DNA of 64,000 bases from Pseudonocardia sp. CNS-139 (GTDB lineage Bacteria > Actinomycetota > Actinomycetes > Mycobacteriales > Pseudonocardiaceae), in NCBI GenBank assembly GCA_001942415.1, contig MKJX01000168.1, positions 1-64,000 of the forward strand. The letters run 5' to 3'. The notes under the pieces are model-generated. The model did not search any database and was not told the origin of the DNA. It saw nothing but the letters and a program-made list of their open reading frames with translations. Below, in pieces: positions 8,837 to 19,838 of the stretch. The position numbers and the translations under genes are program-made. The stretch's first letter is position 1; every line of letters begins with the position of its first letter.

Positions 8837-9883
8837 TCACCAGGACTTCCGGAAGCCCGTGGTCAGCTCGCGGCCCTTGTGCCGCCAGTTCGGTTCCTTG
8901 TCGAGCTTGCGTTCGGTGATCCCGCGCAGCCGGCGGATGATGCCGCCGTAGAGGCCGCTGGCCGTGCCGGAGACGCGGCTGCCGGGCGGCGGGTCCATGA
9001 ACGGCATGAACTTGTCGGGGAAGCCCGGCATCGTGCAGCCGATGCAGATCCCGCCGACGTTCGGGCAGCCGCCCACGCCGTTGATCCAGCCCCGCTTGGG
9101 CACGTTGCACTTCACGACCGGGCCCCAGCACCCGAGCTTCACCAGGCACTCCGGCGCGCCGTACTCGCTCGCGAACTGGCCCTGCTCGTAGTAGCCGCCG
9201 CGGTCGCAGCCCTCGTGCACGGTCCTGCCGAAGAGCCACGTCGGGCGCAGCGCGTCGTCGAGCGGGATCATCGGGGCCGCGCCCGCGGCCTGGTAGAGCA
9301 GGTAGAGGATCGTCTCGGACAGGTTGTCCGGCTGCACCGGGCAGCCGGGCACGTTGACGATCGGCAGGCCGGCCGGCGTCCGGAAGTCCCAGCCGAGGTA
9401 GTCGGCCACGCCCATCGCGCCGGTCGGGTTGCCCGCCATCGCGTGGATGCCGCCGTACGTGGCGCAGGTGCCCACCGCGAGCACGGCCAGCGCCTTCGGG
9501 GCGAGCCGGTCGAGCCACTCGCTCGTCGTCATGGGCTGGCCGGTCTGCGGGTCGTTGCCGAACCCGCACCAGTAGCCCTCCGGCTTGATCCGCTCGTTCG
9601 GGATCGACCCCTCCACCACGAGCACGAACGGCTCCAGCTCGCCCCGGTCGGCGCGGAAGAACCACTCGATGAAGTCGTTGTTGCCGCCCACGGGCCCGTT
9701 GTCGAAGTCGATCAGCGGCCAGTGCACCGCGATCTTCGGCAGGCCGGGCAGCGCCCCGAGCGCGATCTCCTCGATGCTCGGCTGGGTCGCCGCGGTGAGG
9801 GCGACCGAGTCGCCGTCGCAGCTCAGGCCCGCGTTGATCCAGAGGATGTGGACGGTGGGCGCCTCGGTCTCGGTGGTGGACAT
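8837..9883 (-). CDS. hhyS: Group 1h-type [NiFe] hydrogenase small subunit
   Basis: Intact 348-residue electron-transfer subunit with three predicted Fe-S clusters. At the proximal-cluster site the first motif is LSCDGDSVALTAATQPS. An Asp (residue 25) occupies the place of the second Cys of the usual CxxC, the 3Cys-1Asp signature of the oxygen-tolerant actinobacterial-type enzymes. Further ligands are seen in VGTCATYGG, VNVPGCPVQP, VHEGCDRGG and VGGCPNVGGICIGC. There is no Tat signal and no C-terminal membrane helix, so the enzyme is cytoplasmic or peripherally attached. ATG at 9881-9883 follows a GAGGGGGA ribosome-binding site. First gene of the operon. Confidence 0.95.
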   Translation of the reverse strand: MSTTETEAPTVHILWINAGLSCDGDSVALTAATQPSIEEIALGALPGLPKIAVHWPLIDFDNGPVGGNNDFIEWFFRADRGELEPFVLVVEGSIPNERIKPEGYWCGFGNDPQTGQPMTTSEWLDRLAPKALAVLAVGTCATYGGIHAMAGNPTGAMGVADYLGWDFRTPAGLPIVNVPGCPVQPDNLSETILYLLYQAAGAAPMIPLDDALRPTWLFGRTVHEGCDRGGYYEQGQFASEYGAPECLVKLGCWGPVVKCNVPKRGWINGVGGCPNVGGICIGCTMPGFPDKFMPFMDPPPGSRVSGTASGLYGGIIRRLRGITERKLDKEPNWRHKGRELTTGFRKSW

Positions 9884-10111
9884 CGCGTCCCCCTCGGGGG
9901 GCGCCGGACCGTGCTCGGACGCCCGTCGGGTGTGGTGGTGCGCCCGATCTAACGGCGCACGGCTGCTCGGGGTAAGTGGCCGTACGCCCTAGGTGTGCGC
10001 GACACCCACCGACCGTCCGGCGACGCGGGGCGGCGCACGTCCGCCCACGTCAGGAGGGCTGAGCGCGGGAGCGTCTCCGTCACGTCCCCGCGGGAGGTCG
10101 GCCAGGCCCCG
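9884..10111. other. Intergenic region upstream of hhyS
   Basis: This 228 bp stretch separates the hydrogenase operon from the 3' end of the LigD-type polymerase and must hold the hydrogenase promoter. The least GC-rich part on the minus strand contains TTAGAT (9947-9952), a possible -10, about 64 nt upstream of the hhyS start. A short G/C hairpin (CCCC-GAGG-GGG type) sits on the ribosome-binding site. No clear operator palindrome was seen. Confidence 0.35.
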
Positions 10112-11005
10112 TCAGAGCCGGTCGAGCCGCCTGCGCGCCGCGGCGGCGGGCACGGCGCCCGCGGACAGGTCGGCCCACGGGTCGCCCTTCTGCGCCGTCC
10201 GGCGGCGGACGCTGCGCAGGTCGTAGCCGGCGGGCGCGACCCTGCCCAGCTCGTCGAGGTCGATCGGGGTCGCGACCGGGGCGCCGGGCCGCGCCCGCGG
10301 CGAGTACGGCGCCACGACCGTCTGGCCGTAGGCGTTGCGGTTGGTGTCGAGGAAGATCCGACCGCGCCGGGCGCTGATGCGCTGCTCGGTGGTGAGCGCG
10401 TCCGGTTCCTCCGCGACGAGCCGGCCGGCGATGCCGTCGGCGAGCGCGCGCACCTCGTCGAAGCCGGCGGAGCGCTCCAGCGGCGCGACGACGTGGTAGC
10501 CGGACCCGCCGGTGGCCATCACGTGCGGCGCGAGCCCCACCTCCGCGAGCAGGCCGGACGTCGCGCGCACGGTGCGGCGCAGCACCGCGAGGTCGACGCC
10601 GTCCGGCGGGTCGATGTCGATCACGATCAGGTCGGGTTCGTCGATCCGGTCGGCGCGCGAGAGCCAGCGGTGCAGCTCCAGGCACGCCTGGTCGGCGAGG
10701 AAGCGCAAGGTGTCGACGTCACCGACCACGATGTGGCGCACCCGGCCGCGCCGGTTGCCCGCCGCCACCGTGGTCGTCCCGACGAAGTCGGGGACGTGCG
10801 CGGGCGCCTCCTTCTGGTAGAAGCCCGAGTCCCCGATGCCGTCCGGGAAGCGGTGCATCACCAGCGGCCGCCCGGCCAGGTGCGGCAGCATCACCCCGGC
10901 GACGGCCTCGTGGTACTCGGCGAGGTCCGCCTTCGTGTAGCCGGCGTCGGGGTAGAGGACCTTGTCGGGCCGGGAGACCGTCCGGTGGTCCTGGTGGGTC
11001 GTCAC
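10112..11005 (-). CDS. LigD-type primase-polymerase domain protein
   Basis: 297-residue archaeo-eukaryotic primase-like polymerase of the bacterial NHEJ LigD POL family, encoded without ligase or nuclease domains. It starts VTTHQDHRTVSRPDKVLYPD (GTG at 11003-11005), the usual POL-domain opening. The catalytic metal motif is IVIDIDPPDG, followed by the TGGSGYHVVAPL block and RGRIFLDTNRNAYGQT. Upstream in-frame starts would run into the divergent regulator and are rejected. No ligD ligase or ku gene is visible nearby. Confidence 0.88.
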   Translation of the reverse strand: MTTHQDHRTVSRPDKVLYPDAGYTKADLAEYHEAVAGVMLPHLAGRPLVMHRFPDGIGDSGFYQKEAPAHVPDFVGTTTVAAGNRRGRVRHIVVGDVDTLRFLADQACLELHRWLSRADRIDEPDLIVIDIDPPDGVDLAVLRRTVRATSGLLAEVGLAPHVMATGGSGYHVVAPLERSAGFDEVRALADGIAGRLVAEEPDALTTEQRISARRGRIFLDTNRNAYGQTVVAPYSPRARPGAPVATPIDLDELGRVAPAGYDLRSVRRRTAQKGDPWADLSAGAVPAAAARRRLDRL

Positions 11006-11074
11006 CCTCCGGCCGTACCCCGTGCGAGCCGGTCGACACGGCGGCGACGGTCGGGCCGCCGCCCCGCGGACGGC

Positions 11075-11080
11075 TAGTAT
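11075..11080 (+). promoter_or_regulatory. -10 element of leaderless hxlR-type promoter
   Basis: TAGTAT ends 7 nt before the GTG at 11088, the spacing expected if transcription starts on the first base of the start codon. No ribosome-binding site precedes this GTG, so the mRNA is probably leaderless. Confidence 0.55.
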
Positions 11081-11087
11081 CGCCCGT

Positions 11088-11450
11088 GTGGCGAGTACAG
11101 GTGGAAAAGTAAGTGCCCAGCCGGAGCCGGCGCCCGGATGCTCGATCGAGCAGGTCGAACGCGCGCTGGGCATCCTCGAAGGCCGCTGGAAGCTGCTGAT
11201 CGTCCACCACCTGCTCGTCCGGCAGCCGCGCCGGTTCTCCGAGCTGGAACGCGCGATCCCGCGGGTGACCCAGAAGATGCTGGTGCAGCAGCTGCGGGCG
11301 CTGGAGGCCGACGGCGTGGTGCGCCGGATCGTCTTTCCCGAGGTGCCGCCGCACGTCGAGTACGAGCTGACGCCCGCCGGGGCGGCGCTGACCCCGGCGC
11401 TGACCGCGCTGCACGACTGGGCCGCGAACGCGTGCCCGGCCTCCGCCTGA
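11088..11450 (+). CDS. HxlR-family winged-helix regulator
   Basis: 120-residue DNA-binding regulator. The winged helix is recognisable in GILEGRWKLLIVHHLL, RRFSELERAI, VTQKMLVQQLRALEADGVV and HVEYELTPAGAAL. A Cys in PGCSIEQVERAL sits where many HxlR proteins carry a redox- or aldehyde-sensing Cys. GTG at 11088 is preceded by a -10 box at leaderless spacing. It is divergent from the LigD-type polymerase and converges on trpC, 6 nt from its stop. Target genes unknown. Confidence 0.85.
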   Translation: MASTGGKVSAQPEPAPGCSIEQVERALGILEGRWKLLIVHHLLVRQPRRFSELERAIPRVTQKMLVQQLRALEADGVVRRIVFPEVPPHVEYELTPAGAALTPALTALHDWAANACPASA

Positions 11451-11456
11451 GCCCGG

Positions 11457-12233
11457 TCAGACGGATGTGAACGCGCGGATCGCCCCGCGCGGGTCGCCGG
11501 AGCGCACCAGCGCCTCGCCCACCAGCACGGCGTCGGCGCCCCAGCGCCGGTACCCGGCCACGTCCGCGGCCTCCGCGACGCCCGACTCCGCCACCCGGAT
11601 CGTGCCGGCGGGCAGCAGCGGCGCGAGCTTGCCGAACACCGCGCGGTCCACGTTCAGCGTGGTGAGGTCGCGGGCGTTGATGCCGATGACGTCCGCACCG
11701 ACGGCCGCGGCGCGGTGCGCCTCGGCCTCGGTGTGCGCCTCGACCAGCGGGGTGAGCCCCAGCTCGCGGGCGAGGCCGAAGAGGTCCTCCAGCTCCGGCC
11801 CGGGGAGCGCCGCGACGATCAGCAGCGCCAGGTCCGCGCCCCAGCGGCGGGTCTCCCACAGCTGGTAGGGCGTCACGACGAAGTCCTTGCGCAGGACCGG
11901 CACGTCCACCGCGGCGCGGACGGCCTCGAGGTCGTCGAGCGACCCGCCGAACCGGCGCTGCTCGGTGAGCACGCTGATCGCCGCGGCACCGCCCGCCGCG
12001 TACTCGGCCGCCAGCGCGGCCGGGTCCGGGATGTCGGCGAGCGCGCCCTTGCTCGGGCTGCGCCGTTTGACCTCGGCGATGACGGAGACCGGGCCGGCGC
12101 GCAGCGCCGGGCGCGGGTCCAGCGCCGGCGGCAGGTCCGCGACCTGCGCCTTCAGCTCGGCGAGCGGCACCCGGGACTCGCGGGCGGCCAGGTCCTCGCG
12201 CACCCCCTCCAGGATGGTGTCGAGAACGGTCAT
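11457..12233 (-). CDS. trpC: Indole-3-glycerol phosphate synthase
   Basis: Intact 258-residue TIM-barrel enzyme that closes the indole ring in tryptophan synthesis. Signatures are [44 protein letters not shown] and [11 protein letters not shown]. It lies 13 nt downstream of an SDR gene and away from any other trp gene in the window, so it may be a second copy used in a different setting. The sequence keeps the catalytic Lys and Glu blocks, so it should be active. Confidence 0.92.
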   Translation of the reverse strand: MTVLDTILEGVREDLAARESRVPLAELKAQVADLPPALDPRPALRAGPVSVIAEVKRRSPSKGALADIPDPAALAAEYAAGGAAAISVLTEQRRFGGSLDDLEAVRAAVDVPVLRKDFVVTPYQLWETRRWGADLALLIVAALPGPELEDLFGLARELGLTPLVEAHTEAEAHRAAAVGADVIGINARDLTTLNVDRAVFGKLAPLLPAGTIRVAESGVAEAADVAGYRRWGADAVLVGEALVRSGDPRGAIRAFTSV

Positions 12234-12246
12234 GGTGCGTCTCCCG

Positions 12247-13074
12247 TCAGAGCGATCCGCCGGCGTCGATCACGAACGTCGAGCCGGTGACGAACCGGCC
12301 CTCGTCCGACACCAGATACAGCACGGCGTTCGAGACGTCGACCGGTTCGAGCAGCGGGACGGGCAGCCGGTTGAGCCTCAGCGCGGCCTGCTCGAAGTCG
12401 GCGCGGCCCGGTTCCTCCAGGTCGGGCCGGAAGAGCCGGAAGGTGGCGTCGTTCAGCACCATGTCGGTCGCCGCGGTCGTCGGGTGGATGGAGTTGACGC
12501 GCACCCGCTGCGGCCCCAGCTCCATCGCGAGCACCTTCATGAGCATCACCACCCCGGCCTTCGACGCCGCGTAGTGCGCGAGACCGGGGTTGGGGCGCAG
12601 CGCCGCCAGCGAGCTGGTGAGCACGACCGACCCGCCACGGCCGCCGTCGAGGATGCTCGGGACGGCCGCCTTCACGGTCTTCCACACGCCGGTCAGGTTG
12701 ACGTCAATGACCTCCTGCCAGGCCTCGTCGCTCATCGTGAGGGCCGGGTCCGAGGTCGCGATCCCGGCGTTGGCGACCACGGCGTCCAGCCGGCCCAGCT
12801 CCGCGACGCCCTTCCGGACGACGGCCGCGAGCGCGTCGCCGTCCCGCACGTCCGCGTCGGCCGCGACGATGCGCCGGCCGAGGCCCTCCACCGCCGCGAC
12901 CGTCCCGGCCAGGTCACCGGCCGTGGCCTGCGGGTAGCGCACGCTCGTGTACGACGCCGCGGTGTCGACCGCGATGACGTCGGCGCCCTCCTGGGCGAGC
13001 CGCACCGCGTGGCTGCGGCCCAGGCCGCGGGCCGCACCGGTGATGAACACGACCTTGCCGTCCATTCGTCCCAC
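12247..13074 (-). CDS. Mycofactocin-coupled SDR oxidoreductase
   Basis: 275-residue NAD-binding short-chain dehydrogenase. The cofactor motif is [22 protein letters not shown] is in [10 protein letters not shown], and the catalytic set is in [19 protein letters not shown]. It has the longer segment after the second beta strand ([20 protein letters not shown]) that marks the mycofactocin-dependent SDR group, whose NADH is not freely exchangeable and is recycled through mycofactocin. Substrate unknown, likely an alcohol. ATG at 13072-13074. A phased TCGAC repeat lies 25-51 nt upstream. Confidence 0.85.
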   Translation of the reverse strand: MGRMDGKVVFITGAARGLGRSHAVRLAQEGADVIAVDTAASYTSVRYPQATAGDLAGTVAAVEGLGRRIVAADADVRDGDALAAVVRKGVAELGRLDAVVANAGIATSDPALTMSDEAWQEVIDVNLTGVWKTVKAAVPSILDGGRGGSVVLTSSLAALRPNPGLAHYAASKAGVVMLMKVLAMELGPQRVRVNSIHPTTAATDMVLNDATFRLFRPDLEEPGRADFEQAALRLNRLPVPLLEPVDVSNAVLYLVSDEGRFVTGSTFVIDAGGSL

Positions 13075-13098
13075 GCGGCCGACAGTGCATGCCCGGCG

Positions 13099-13125
13099 TC
13101 GACAGCCGATCGACGTCCGGTGGAC
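13099..13125. promoter_or_regulatory. Triple direct repeat TCGAC/TCGAC/TGGAC at 11-bp spacing
   Basis: TCGAC begins at 13099 and 13110 and TGGAC at 13121, exactly one helical turn apart. A closely similar array occurs at 23499-23525. Flanking bases (CGGCGTCGAC, CCGATCGAC) are also shared. It lies just upstream of the mycofactocin-coupled SDR. Same-face direct repeats suggest a regulator binding in tandem. Confidence 0.5.
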
Positions 13126-13153
13126 GGGCCGCCGCCGGCCACGTCGGAGCCGG

Positions 13154-13921
13154 TCAGCGCGGGAGGTCCGGCGCCCGGCGGGCCAGGAACGCGGCCACCC
13201 CCGCCCGCCCCTCGGCGTCGGCGGCGCTCTCGGCGATGGCGCGGGCCTCGGCGTCGAGGTGGGCGTCGAGGTCCCGGCCCGGGGCCTCGGCGAGCAGCCG
13301 CTTGATCCGGCCGAGCGCGCGGGTCGGGCCGTCCGCGAGCCGCCAGGCGACGCGCTCGGCCGCCGGGAGCACGTCGGCGTCGTCGACGACCTCGCTCACC
13401 AGCCCGAGCGCGAGCGCGGCGTCGGCGTCGAGGACGCGGTCGGTGAGCAGGATGTGCCGGGCCCGCGCCGCGCGACGGCGCGCGGCAGCAGCCACGACAT
13501 CCCGCCGTCGGGCGAGAACCCGATCGCGGGGTAGGCCGGGCGCAGCCGGGTGGACCGGCCCGCGACGACGACGTCCGCCGCGAGCAGGATGCTCATCCCG
13601 GCCCCGGCCGCCCATCCGTGCGCGGCCGCGACCACCGGGACCGGTGCCGCGACCAGCGCCCGCTGGAACGCGTGGAACCGGGCGGCCAGCTCCCCGACCA
13701 GCGGCCCCGGGTCGCGGCCGCGGCGAACGCGCCGACGTCGCCGCCGGTGCAGAAGTTCGGCCCCTCCCCGGTGAGCAGCACGCGCCCGCCTCGGGGCCCA
13801 GCGCCAGCAGCGCCGCCGCGGACTCGTCGAGCGCCGGCCCGTGCAGGCGCGGCCCGCGCTCGGCCGTCGCGACGACCAGGCGCAGCACCCGCCCGTCCGG
13901 CCGGGCGTAGCGCCCGCTCAC
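13154..13921 (-). CDS. Enoyl-CoA hydratase/isomerase (crotonase) family protein
   Basis: About 256 residues after repair of three one-base losses (near 13790, 13722 and 13475). The oxyanion-hole region reads LLTGEGPNFCTGGDVGAF and the second block AAAHGWAAGAGMSILLAAD. It continues with PAYPAIGFSPDGGMSWLLPR and the helical tail RALGRIKRLLAEAPGRDL. The PDGG wording lacks the paired Glu of classic hydratases, so isomerase or another crotonase activity is possible. GTG at 13919-13921 overlaps the DoxX stop. Last gene of the thiolase operon. Confidence 0.82.
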   Translation of the reverse strand: MSGRYARPDGRVLRLVVATAERGPRLHGPALDESAAALLALGPEAGACCSPGRGRTSAPAATSARSPRPRPGAAGRGAGRPVPRVPAGAGRGTGPGGRGRARMGGRGRDEHPARGGRRRRGPVHPAAPGLPRDRVLARRRDVVAAAARRRAARARHILLTDRVLDADAALALGLVSEVVDDADVLPAAERVAWRLADGPTRALGRIKRLLAEAPGRDLDAHLDAEARAIAESAADAEGRAGVAAFLARRAPDLPR

Positions 13922-14422
13922 GCGGGCACGTCCGACGGGCGGTGGCGACCGCCAGCAGCAGCGCCGCGGCGCCGAGGCCGGCGGCGACCGCACCGAGGCC
14001 CCACCCGAGTCCGCGCAGGCCGCCGAGCCCGGCGAGCCGGTCCAGCGACCACGCACCCGGGCCGAGCACGGCGAGCACGGGTGCCACCATGCCGACGAGC
14101 AGCGTGTACTCCCATCCGCCCTTGAACACGAAGTAGCCCTTCCGCCGGTGGTCGGTGACGGTGGCGACCGCCATCAGCCCGACGAACGCCGCCACCGCGA
14201 CCGGGGTCAGCAGCCCCAGCAGCACCATCGTCCCGGCGCCGATCTCGGTGAGCGCGGCGACCCGCGCGTGCAGCCACGCCGGCCGGAAGCCGAGCCCGGC
14301 GAACCACCGCGTCGTGCCGGCGAGCCCGCCGCTGCCGAACACCTTGTTGACGCCGTGCGCGACCAGCATCGGCCCGAGCGCCGCGCGCAGCAGCAGCGCC
14401 GCGCGTCCGCCTCGACGCCCAC
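13918..14422 (-). CDS. DoxX-family membrane protein
   Basis: About 168 residues after repair of one base near 14395 and one near 13942. It has roughly four hydrophobic segments, for example TEIGAGTMVLLGLLTPVAVA, EYTLLVGMVAPVLAVL and AAGLGAAALLLAVA, with HGVNKVFGSGGLAGTTRWF near the N terminus, typical of DoxX/SURF4-like proteins. Function uncertain; DoxX proteins often accompany oxidoreductases. The repaired stop overlaps the crotonase start by 4 nt. Confidence 0.72.
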
Positions 14423-14438
14423 GGTCAGCCCCGCCCGG

Positions 14439-16192
<1,754 letters not shown>

Positions 16193-17334
16193 TCAGAGCA
16201 GCTCGAGGATCGTGGCGTTGGCCTGGCCGCCGCCTTCGCACATGGTCTGCAGGCCGTAGCGGATGCCCTGGTCGCGCATGTGGTGGACCAGCGTGGTCAG
16301 CAGCCGCGCCCCGGACGCGCCGAGCGGGTGGCCGAGCGCGATCGCGCCGCCGTTGGGGTTCACGAGCTTCGGGTCGGCGCCGAGCTCGGCGAGCCAGGCG
16401 AGGGGCACGGGCGCGAACGCCTCGTTCACCTCGAACACGCCGATCTCCTCGACCCGCAGCCCGGCCCGGGCCAGCGCCTTGCGGGTGGCCGGGATCGGCG
16501 CCGTCAGCATCGCCACCGGGTCGTCGCCGGCCACCACCGCCGTGTGCACCCGTGCGACGGGCGTCCAGCCGCGCTCGCGGGCCGTCTCGGAGGTCGTCAT
16601 GAGCAGCGCCGCGGCCCCGTCGGAGATCTGCGACGAGTTGCCGGCGGTCACCGTCCCGTCGTCGGCGAACGCGGGCTTCAGCCCGGCGAGCGTGGCCACG
16701 GTCGAGCCGCGGCGCACCCCCTCGTCGGCGGCGACCACGCCGTCGCCGGTCGGGACCGGGGCGATCTGCCCGTCGAACCGGCCCTCGTCCTGGGCCGCGG
16801 CGGCGCGCTCGTGGCTGCCGACCGAGTACTCGTCGAGCTGGGTGCGGCTCAGCCCCCACCGCCGGGCGATCATCTCCGCGCCCGCGCCTGGGGCGGGGCC
16901 ACCCCGCCGTAGCGGGCGAGGAACGCGGGGCCGTGCGGGTCGGCGCCCTGGGCCGACGAGCCGATCGGCACCCGGGACATCGACTCGACGCCGCCCGCGA
17001 CGACCACGTCGTAGTGGCCCGCGACGAGCCCGGCCGCGGCGAAGTGCAGCGACTGCTGCGACGACCCGCACTGGCGGTCCACCGTCACGCCGGGCACGGT
17101 CTCCGGCCAGCCCGCCGCGAGCACGGCCGTCCGCGCGATGTCGAACGTCTGCTCGCCGACCTGGCCGACGCACCCCCAGACGACGTCGTCCACGGTGGCC
17201 GGGTCCAGCCCGGTGCGTGTCGCCAGCGCGCCCAGCACGTGCGCGGAGAGGTCGACGGGATGCACGCCCGCCAGCCCCTTGCCGCGTCTCCCGACCGGGG
17301 TCCGTACGGCGTCCACGATCACTGCGTCCCGCAT
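16193..17334 (-). CDS. Acetyl-CoA C-acyltransferase (thiolase)
   Basis: About 380 residues after one repaired base near 16890. Catalytic residues are visible: nucleophile Cys in [26 protein letters not shown], His in [15 protein letters not shown] and the second Cys in [13 protein letters not shown]. This is a degradative FadA-type thiolase for the last step of beta-oxidation. ATG at 17332-17334. First gene of a five-gene operon; an operator-like palindrome with a minus-strand TACTAT -10 lies about 75 bp upstream. Confidence 0.92.
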
Positions 17335-17403
17335 CGGCGGCTCCCTCGCCTCGACTGCTCCGGTCCCGCAGCGGAGCCGGCCCGAGAACCGCTCGCTACC
17401 AGC

Positions 17404-17430
17404 TCATAGTAAGCCTGGTTAGCTTTGATG
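17404..17430. promoter_or_regulatory. Operator/promoter site A (palindrome family 1)
   Basis: AT-rich island upstream of the thiolase operon. AGTAAGC (17408-17414) and TAGCTTT (17420-17426) flank a GG core, close to the perfect palindrome at 56899. On the minus strand TACTAT (17411-17406) forms a good -10 directed at the thiolase, so the regulator would overlap RNA polymerase. Confidence 0.55.
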
Positions 17431-17492
17431 GAGAAGGGGCGAACAGGACCGGGTGACCCGCCCCACCCCCGCGCGACGGGCCACCCGGAGTC

Positions 17493-18401
17493 TCAGGAGA
17501 CGGACCGCTTGATCTCCTCGAACTCGGCCCAGGCCACGCGGGGCCGGGAGAGCCCGCGCCGCGCCAGGTAGGCCGCCGCCGAGCGCCGCCACGCGCGCAG
17601 CGCCCGCACCTGCGCCACCGGGCTGCCGGACTCGGCACCGCCGGCCACCCGGGTCGGCCGGAACAGCCACCGGCCCCCGGAGTGGTCGAGGCCGCCCAGC
17701 AGCACGGCGTTGCGCAGGCTCCACAGGTTCTCGTCGTGGGAGTGGCCGAGCAGGCTCGCCGGGCCCGGCGCCACCTGCTCGCCGGCCAGGTCGAGCACGA
17801 GGTCGAGGCCCTCGTGGTCGGCGACCCGCACCCGGCGCAACCGGGGTGCGCCGTCGTCGTCCCGGGTGCCCAGCACCACCGTCGGGTAGCCGGCGAGCGC
17901 CGCGGCCGCGCCGGCCGGCGGGCGCAGCGGAGTGCCGCCCGCGACCGCCGGGCGGGTGCCGACGGCCGTCGGGGTCACCGTGATCACCAGCCGCATGAAG
18001 TAGTAGTCCATGAGCCACCGGGTGACCGGGCCGGTCCCGTACACCCGGGCCTGCGGCTGTCGCTCGTACACCCGCCGCCAGACGTCCTCGGTGCCCGCCG
18101 GGCCCGCGGCGACGTCGGGCGCGACCGTCGCCTCACCCTGGACCAGCACCTCGGGCGCGCCGGTGACCCCGCTCGCGGTCGGGTCGGAGAAGAGCATCGC
18201 GACGTTCCCGTCACGCCGGATGTTCGCGACCTTCTGCGGGAACGCGATCGACGTTGTCGTGACGAACGTGCCGTCCGGCCGCCGGACGGCGAGCACCGGC
18301 CAGGCGACCGGCACCCCCGCGCGGTTGAGCGTCGCGAGCTCGCAGGTGCGGTAGCCGTCCACGACGGCGGTGAGCTCGGGGGTCCACAGGTGCGTGGTCA
18401 T
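17493..18401 (-). CDS. Pyridoxamine 5'-phosphate oxidase-like split-barrel protein
   Basis: Intact 302-residue flavin-binding-type split-barrel protein. The N-terminal half (TCELATLNRAGVPVAWPV, then VANIRRDGNVAMLFSDP and VLVQGEATV) matches the PPOX/F420-dependent reductase superfamily. The C-terminal half looks like a second, diverged barrel (YPTVVLGTRDDDGAPRLRRV). ATG at 18399-18401 overlaps the stop of the FAD oxidoreductase gene. Cofactor (FMN, F420 or heme) cannot be told from sequence. Last gene of the Baeyer-Villiger operon. Confidence 0.8.
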   Translation of the reverse strand: MTTHLWTPELTAVVDGYRTCELATLNRAGVPVAWPVLAVRRPDGTFVTTTSIAFPQKVANIRRDGNVAMLFSDPTASGVTGAPEVLVQGEATVAPDVAAGPAGTEDVWRRVYERQPQARVYGTGPVTRWLMDYYFMRLVITVTPTAVGTRPAVAGGTPLRPPAGAAAALAGYPTVVLGTRDDDGAPRLRRVRVADHEGLDLVLDLAGEQVAPGPASLLGHSHDENLWSLRNAVLLGGLDHSGGRWLFRPTRVAGGAESGSPVAQVRALRAWRRSAAAYLARRGLSRPRVAWAEFEEIKRSVS

Positions 18402-19812
18402 CGTCGTGCGGGGTCCTTTCGTCGTGCGGGATCGCGGAGCCGGGCCGCGAGTGCCCGCGCGAGCACTCCGGGGCCGGCGAGGGAGCGCGGGTGGGCGAAC
18501 ATCATCGTCACCAGGCTCAGGCGGCGGTTCAGCTCGGCGTCGTGCGCGGACATCGCGAGCACCAGGTCGCCGAGCCCCGCGACGAGCCGGTGGCCGGGCG
18601 GGTACGGCCCGTCCACGTGCGGGAGCGCGAGGTCCGCGGTGGTCGAGACCTGCCACGCGGCGTCGACGACCACCCGCACCATCGCGAAGTAGTCGGTGGC
18701 GGGCCGGTCCAGCCGGGGGCTGCCGCGCAGCCAGGCCGACAGGCACGAGGCGTGCAGTGCCGCGGACGTCATGCCCTGGCTGTAGACCGGGTTGAACGAG
18801 GCGACCGCGTCGCCCGCCGCGACCAGCCCGGCCGGGAGCCGGCGCACGGCGTGGAAGTCGCGGCGGCGGCTGTCGGCCTGGTGGAACGTGACGACGTCGC
18901 CCAGCCGCTCGGCGCGCTCGGCGATGTCGCCGAAGACGGGCGGGAAGTCCGCGCGGCAGCGGCGGGCGAAGTCGGCCGGATCGCGCCCGGGCCGGTCCCC
19001 GGCGAACCCGCAGACCACCACCATCCAGCGGCCGCCCTCGACCGCCAGCACCGCGCCGATCCGGGCCACCCGCCCGGGACCCGGCCGGTCCTGCGCCACG
19101 ACGCTCGCGACGGTGCTCACCGCCGGGTCGCGGCGGAACACCGCGGTCGCGTAGTTCAGCCGGATCGGCATCCGGCGAAGCGGCGGCCGCGGCCAGCCGT
19201 GGACGGAGAGCCAGTCGCCCAGCCGGCTGGACCGGCCCGTGGCGTCCACCACCAGGTCCGCGCACACGGTCCGCCGGCCGCCCCCCGGTCCGAGGTCCAG
19301 GTGGACCCCGGTCACCCGGGAGTCGTCCATGAGCAGGCCCTCGCCCCGCGCGCACACCGTCCGGACGTTCGGGAGCCGGGCCACCCGGTCCCGGACGAGG
19401 CCCTCCAGCACCGGCCGGGTGGTGAGGATCCCGGGAGGCCCGGCATCGGCGGCGGGTTGGGCCGCCGGACGCCGTTGACGTACCAGTGGACGTCCGCGTC
19501 GTCGGGCACCACGGCCCCGCACGCGGCGGCCGACGCCGAGAACCCCGGGAACCACCGTTCGAGCCGCATCTGCCCGGCCGGGAGCAGGGCGTGCACCTGG
19601 GGGCCGTGCGGCACCCCGGGCCGGGCCCGGGAACCGGGGTCGGCGTCGCGCTCGACGACAACCACCTCCTCGGCGTGGTCGCTCAGGACGCGCGCCGCGA
19701 GCAGCCCCGCCACGCTCCCGCCGAGCACGACGGCGCGGCGCATCACGCGCTGCGGCGCCGCCGGCGGATCGAGCGCGCCGAGCTGCGCGAACACCCGGGA
19801 CGGGGCGGGCAT
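18398..19812 (-). CDS. FAD-dependent oxidoreductase/monooxygenase
   Basis: About 471 residues after one repaired base near 19443. It has the Rossmann motif AVVLGGSVAGLLAARVL with the ERD ribose-binding end, the ADLVVDATGRSSRL block and LVAAGDAVASFNPVYSQGM, typical of group A flavin monooxygenases and geranylgeranyl reductase-like enzymes. The VPHGPQVHALLPAGQMRLE segment is common in actinobacterial members. Substrate unknown. ATG at 19810-19812, 26 nt after the VOC gene. Confidence 0.83.
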
Positions 19813-19838
19813 CCGGTTCCTCCTGCGGGTCCGGTGGG

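Noticed and set aside
9999..10024. CGAC repeats upstream of hhyS similar to the 13099/23499 arrays
   Set aside because: Spacing is 10 then 11 bp and the flanks do not match. Too weak to include in the motif family.
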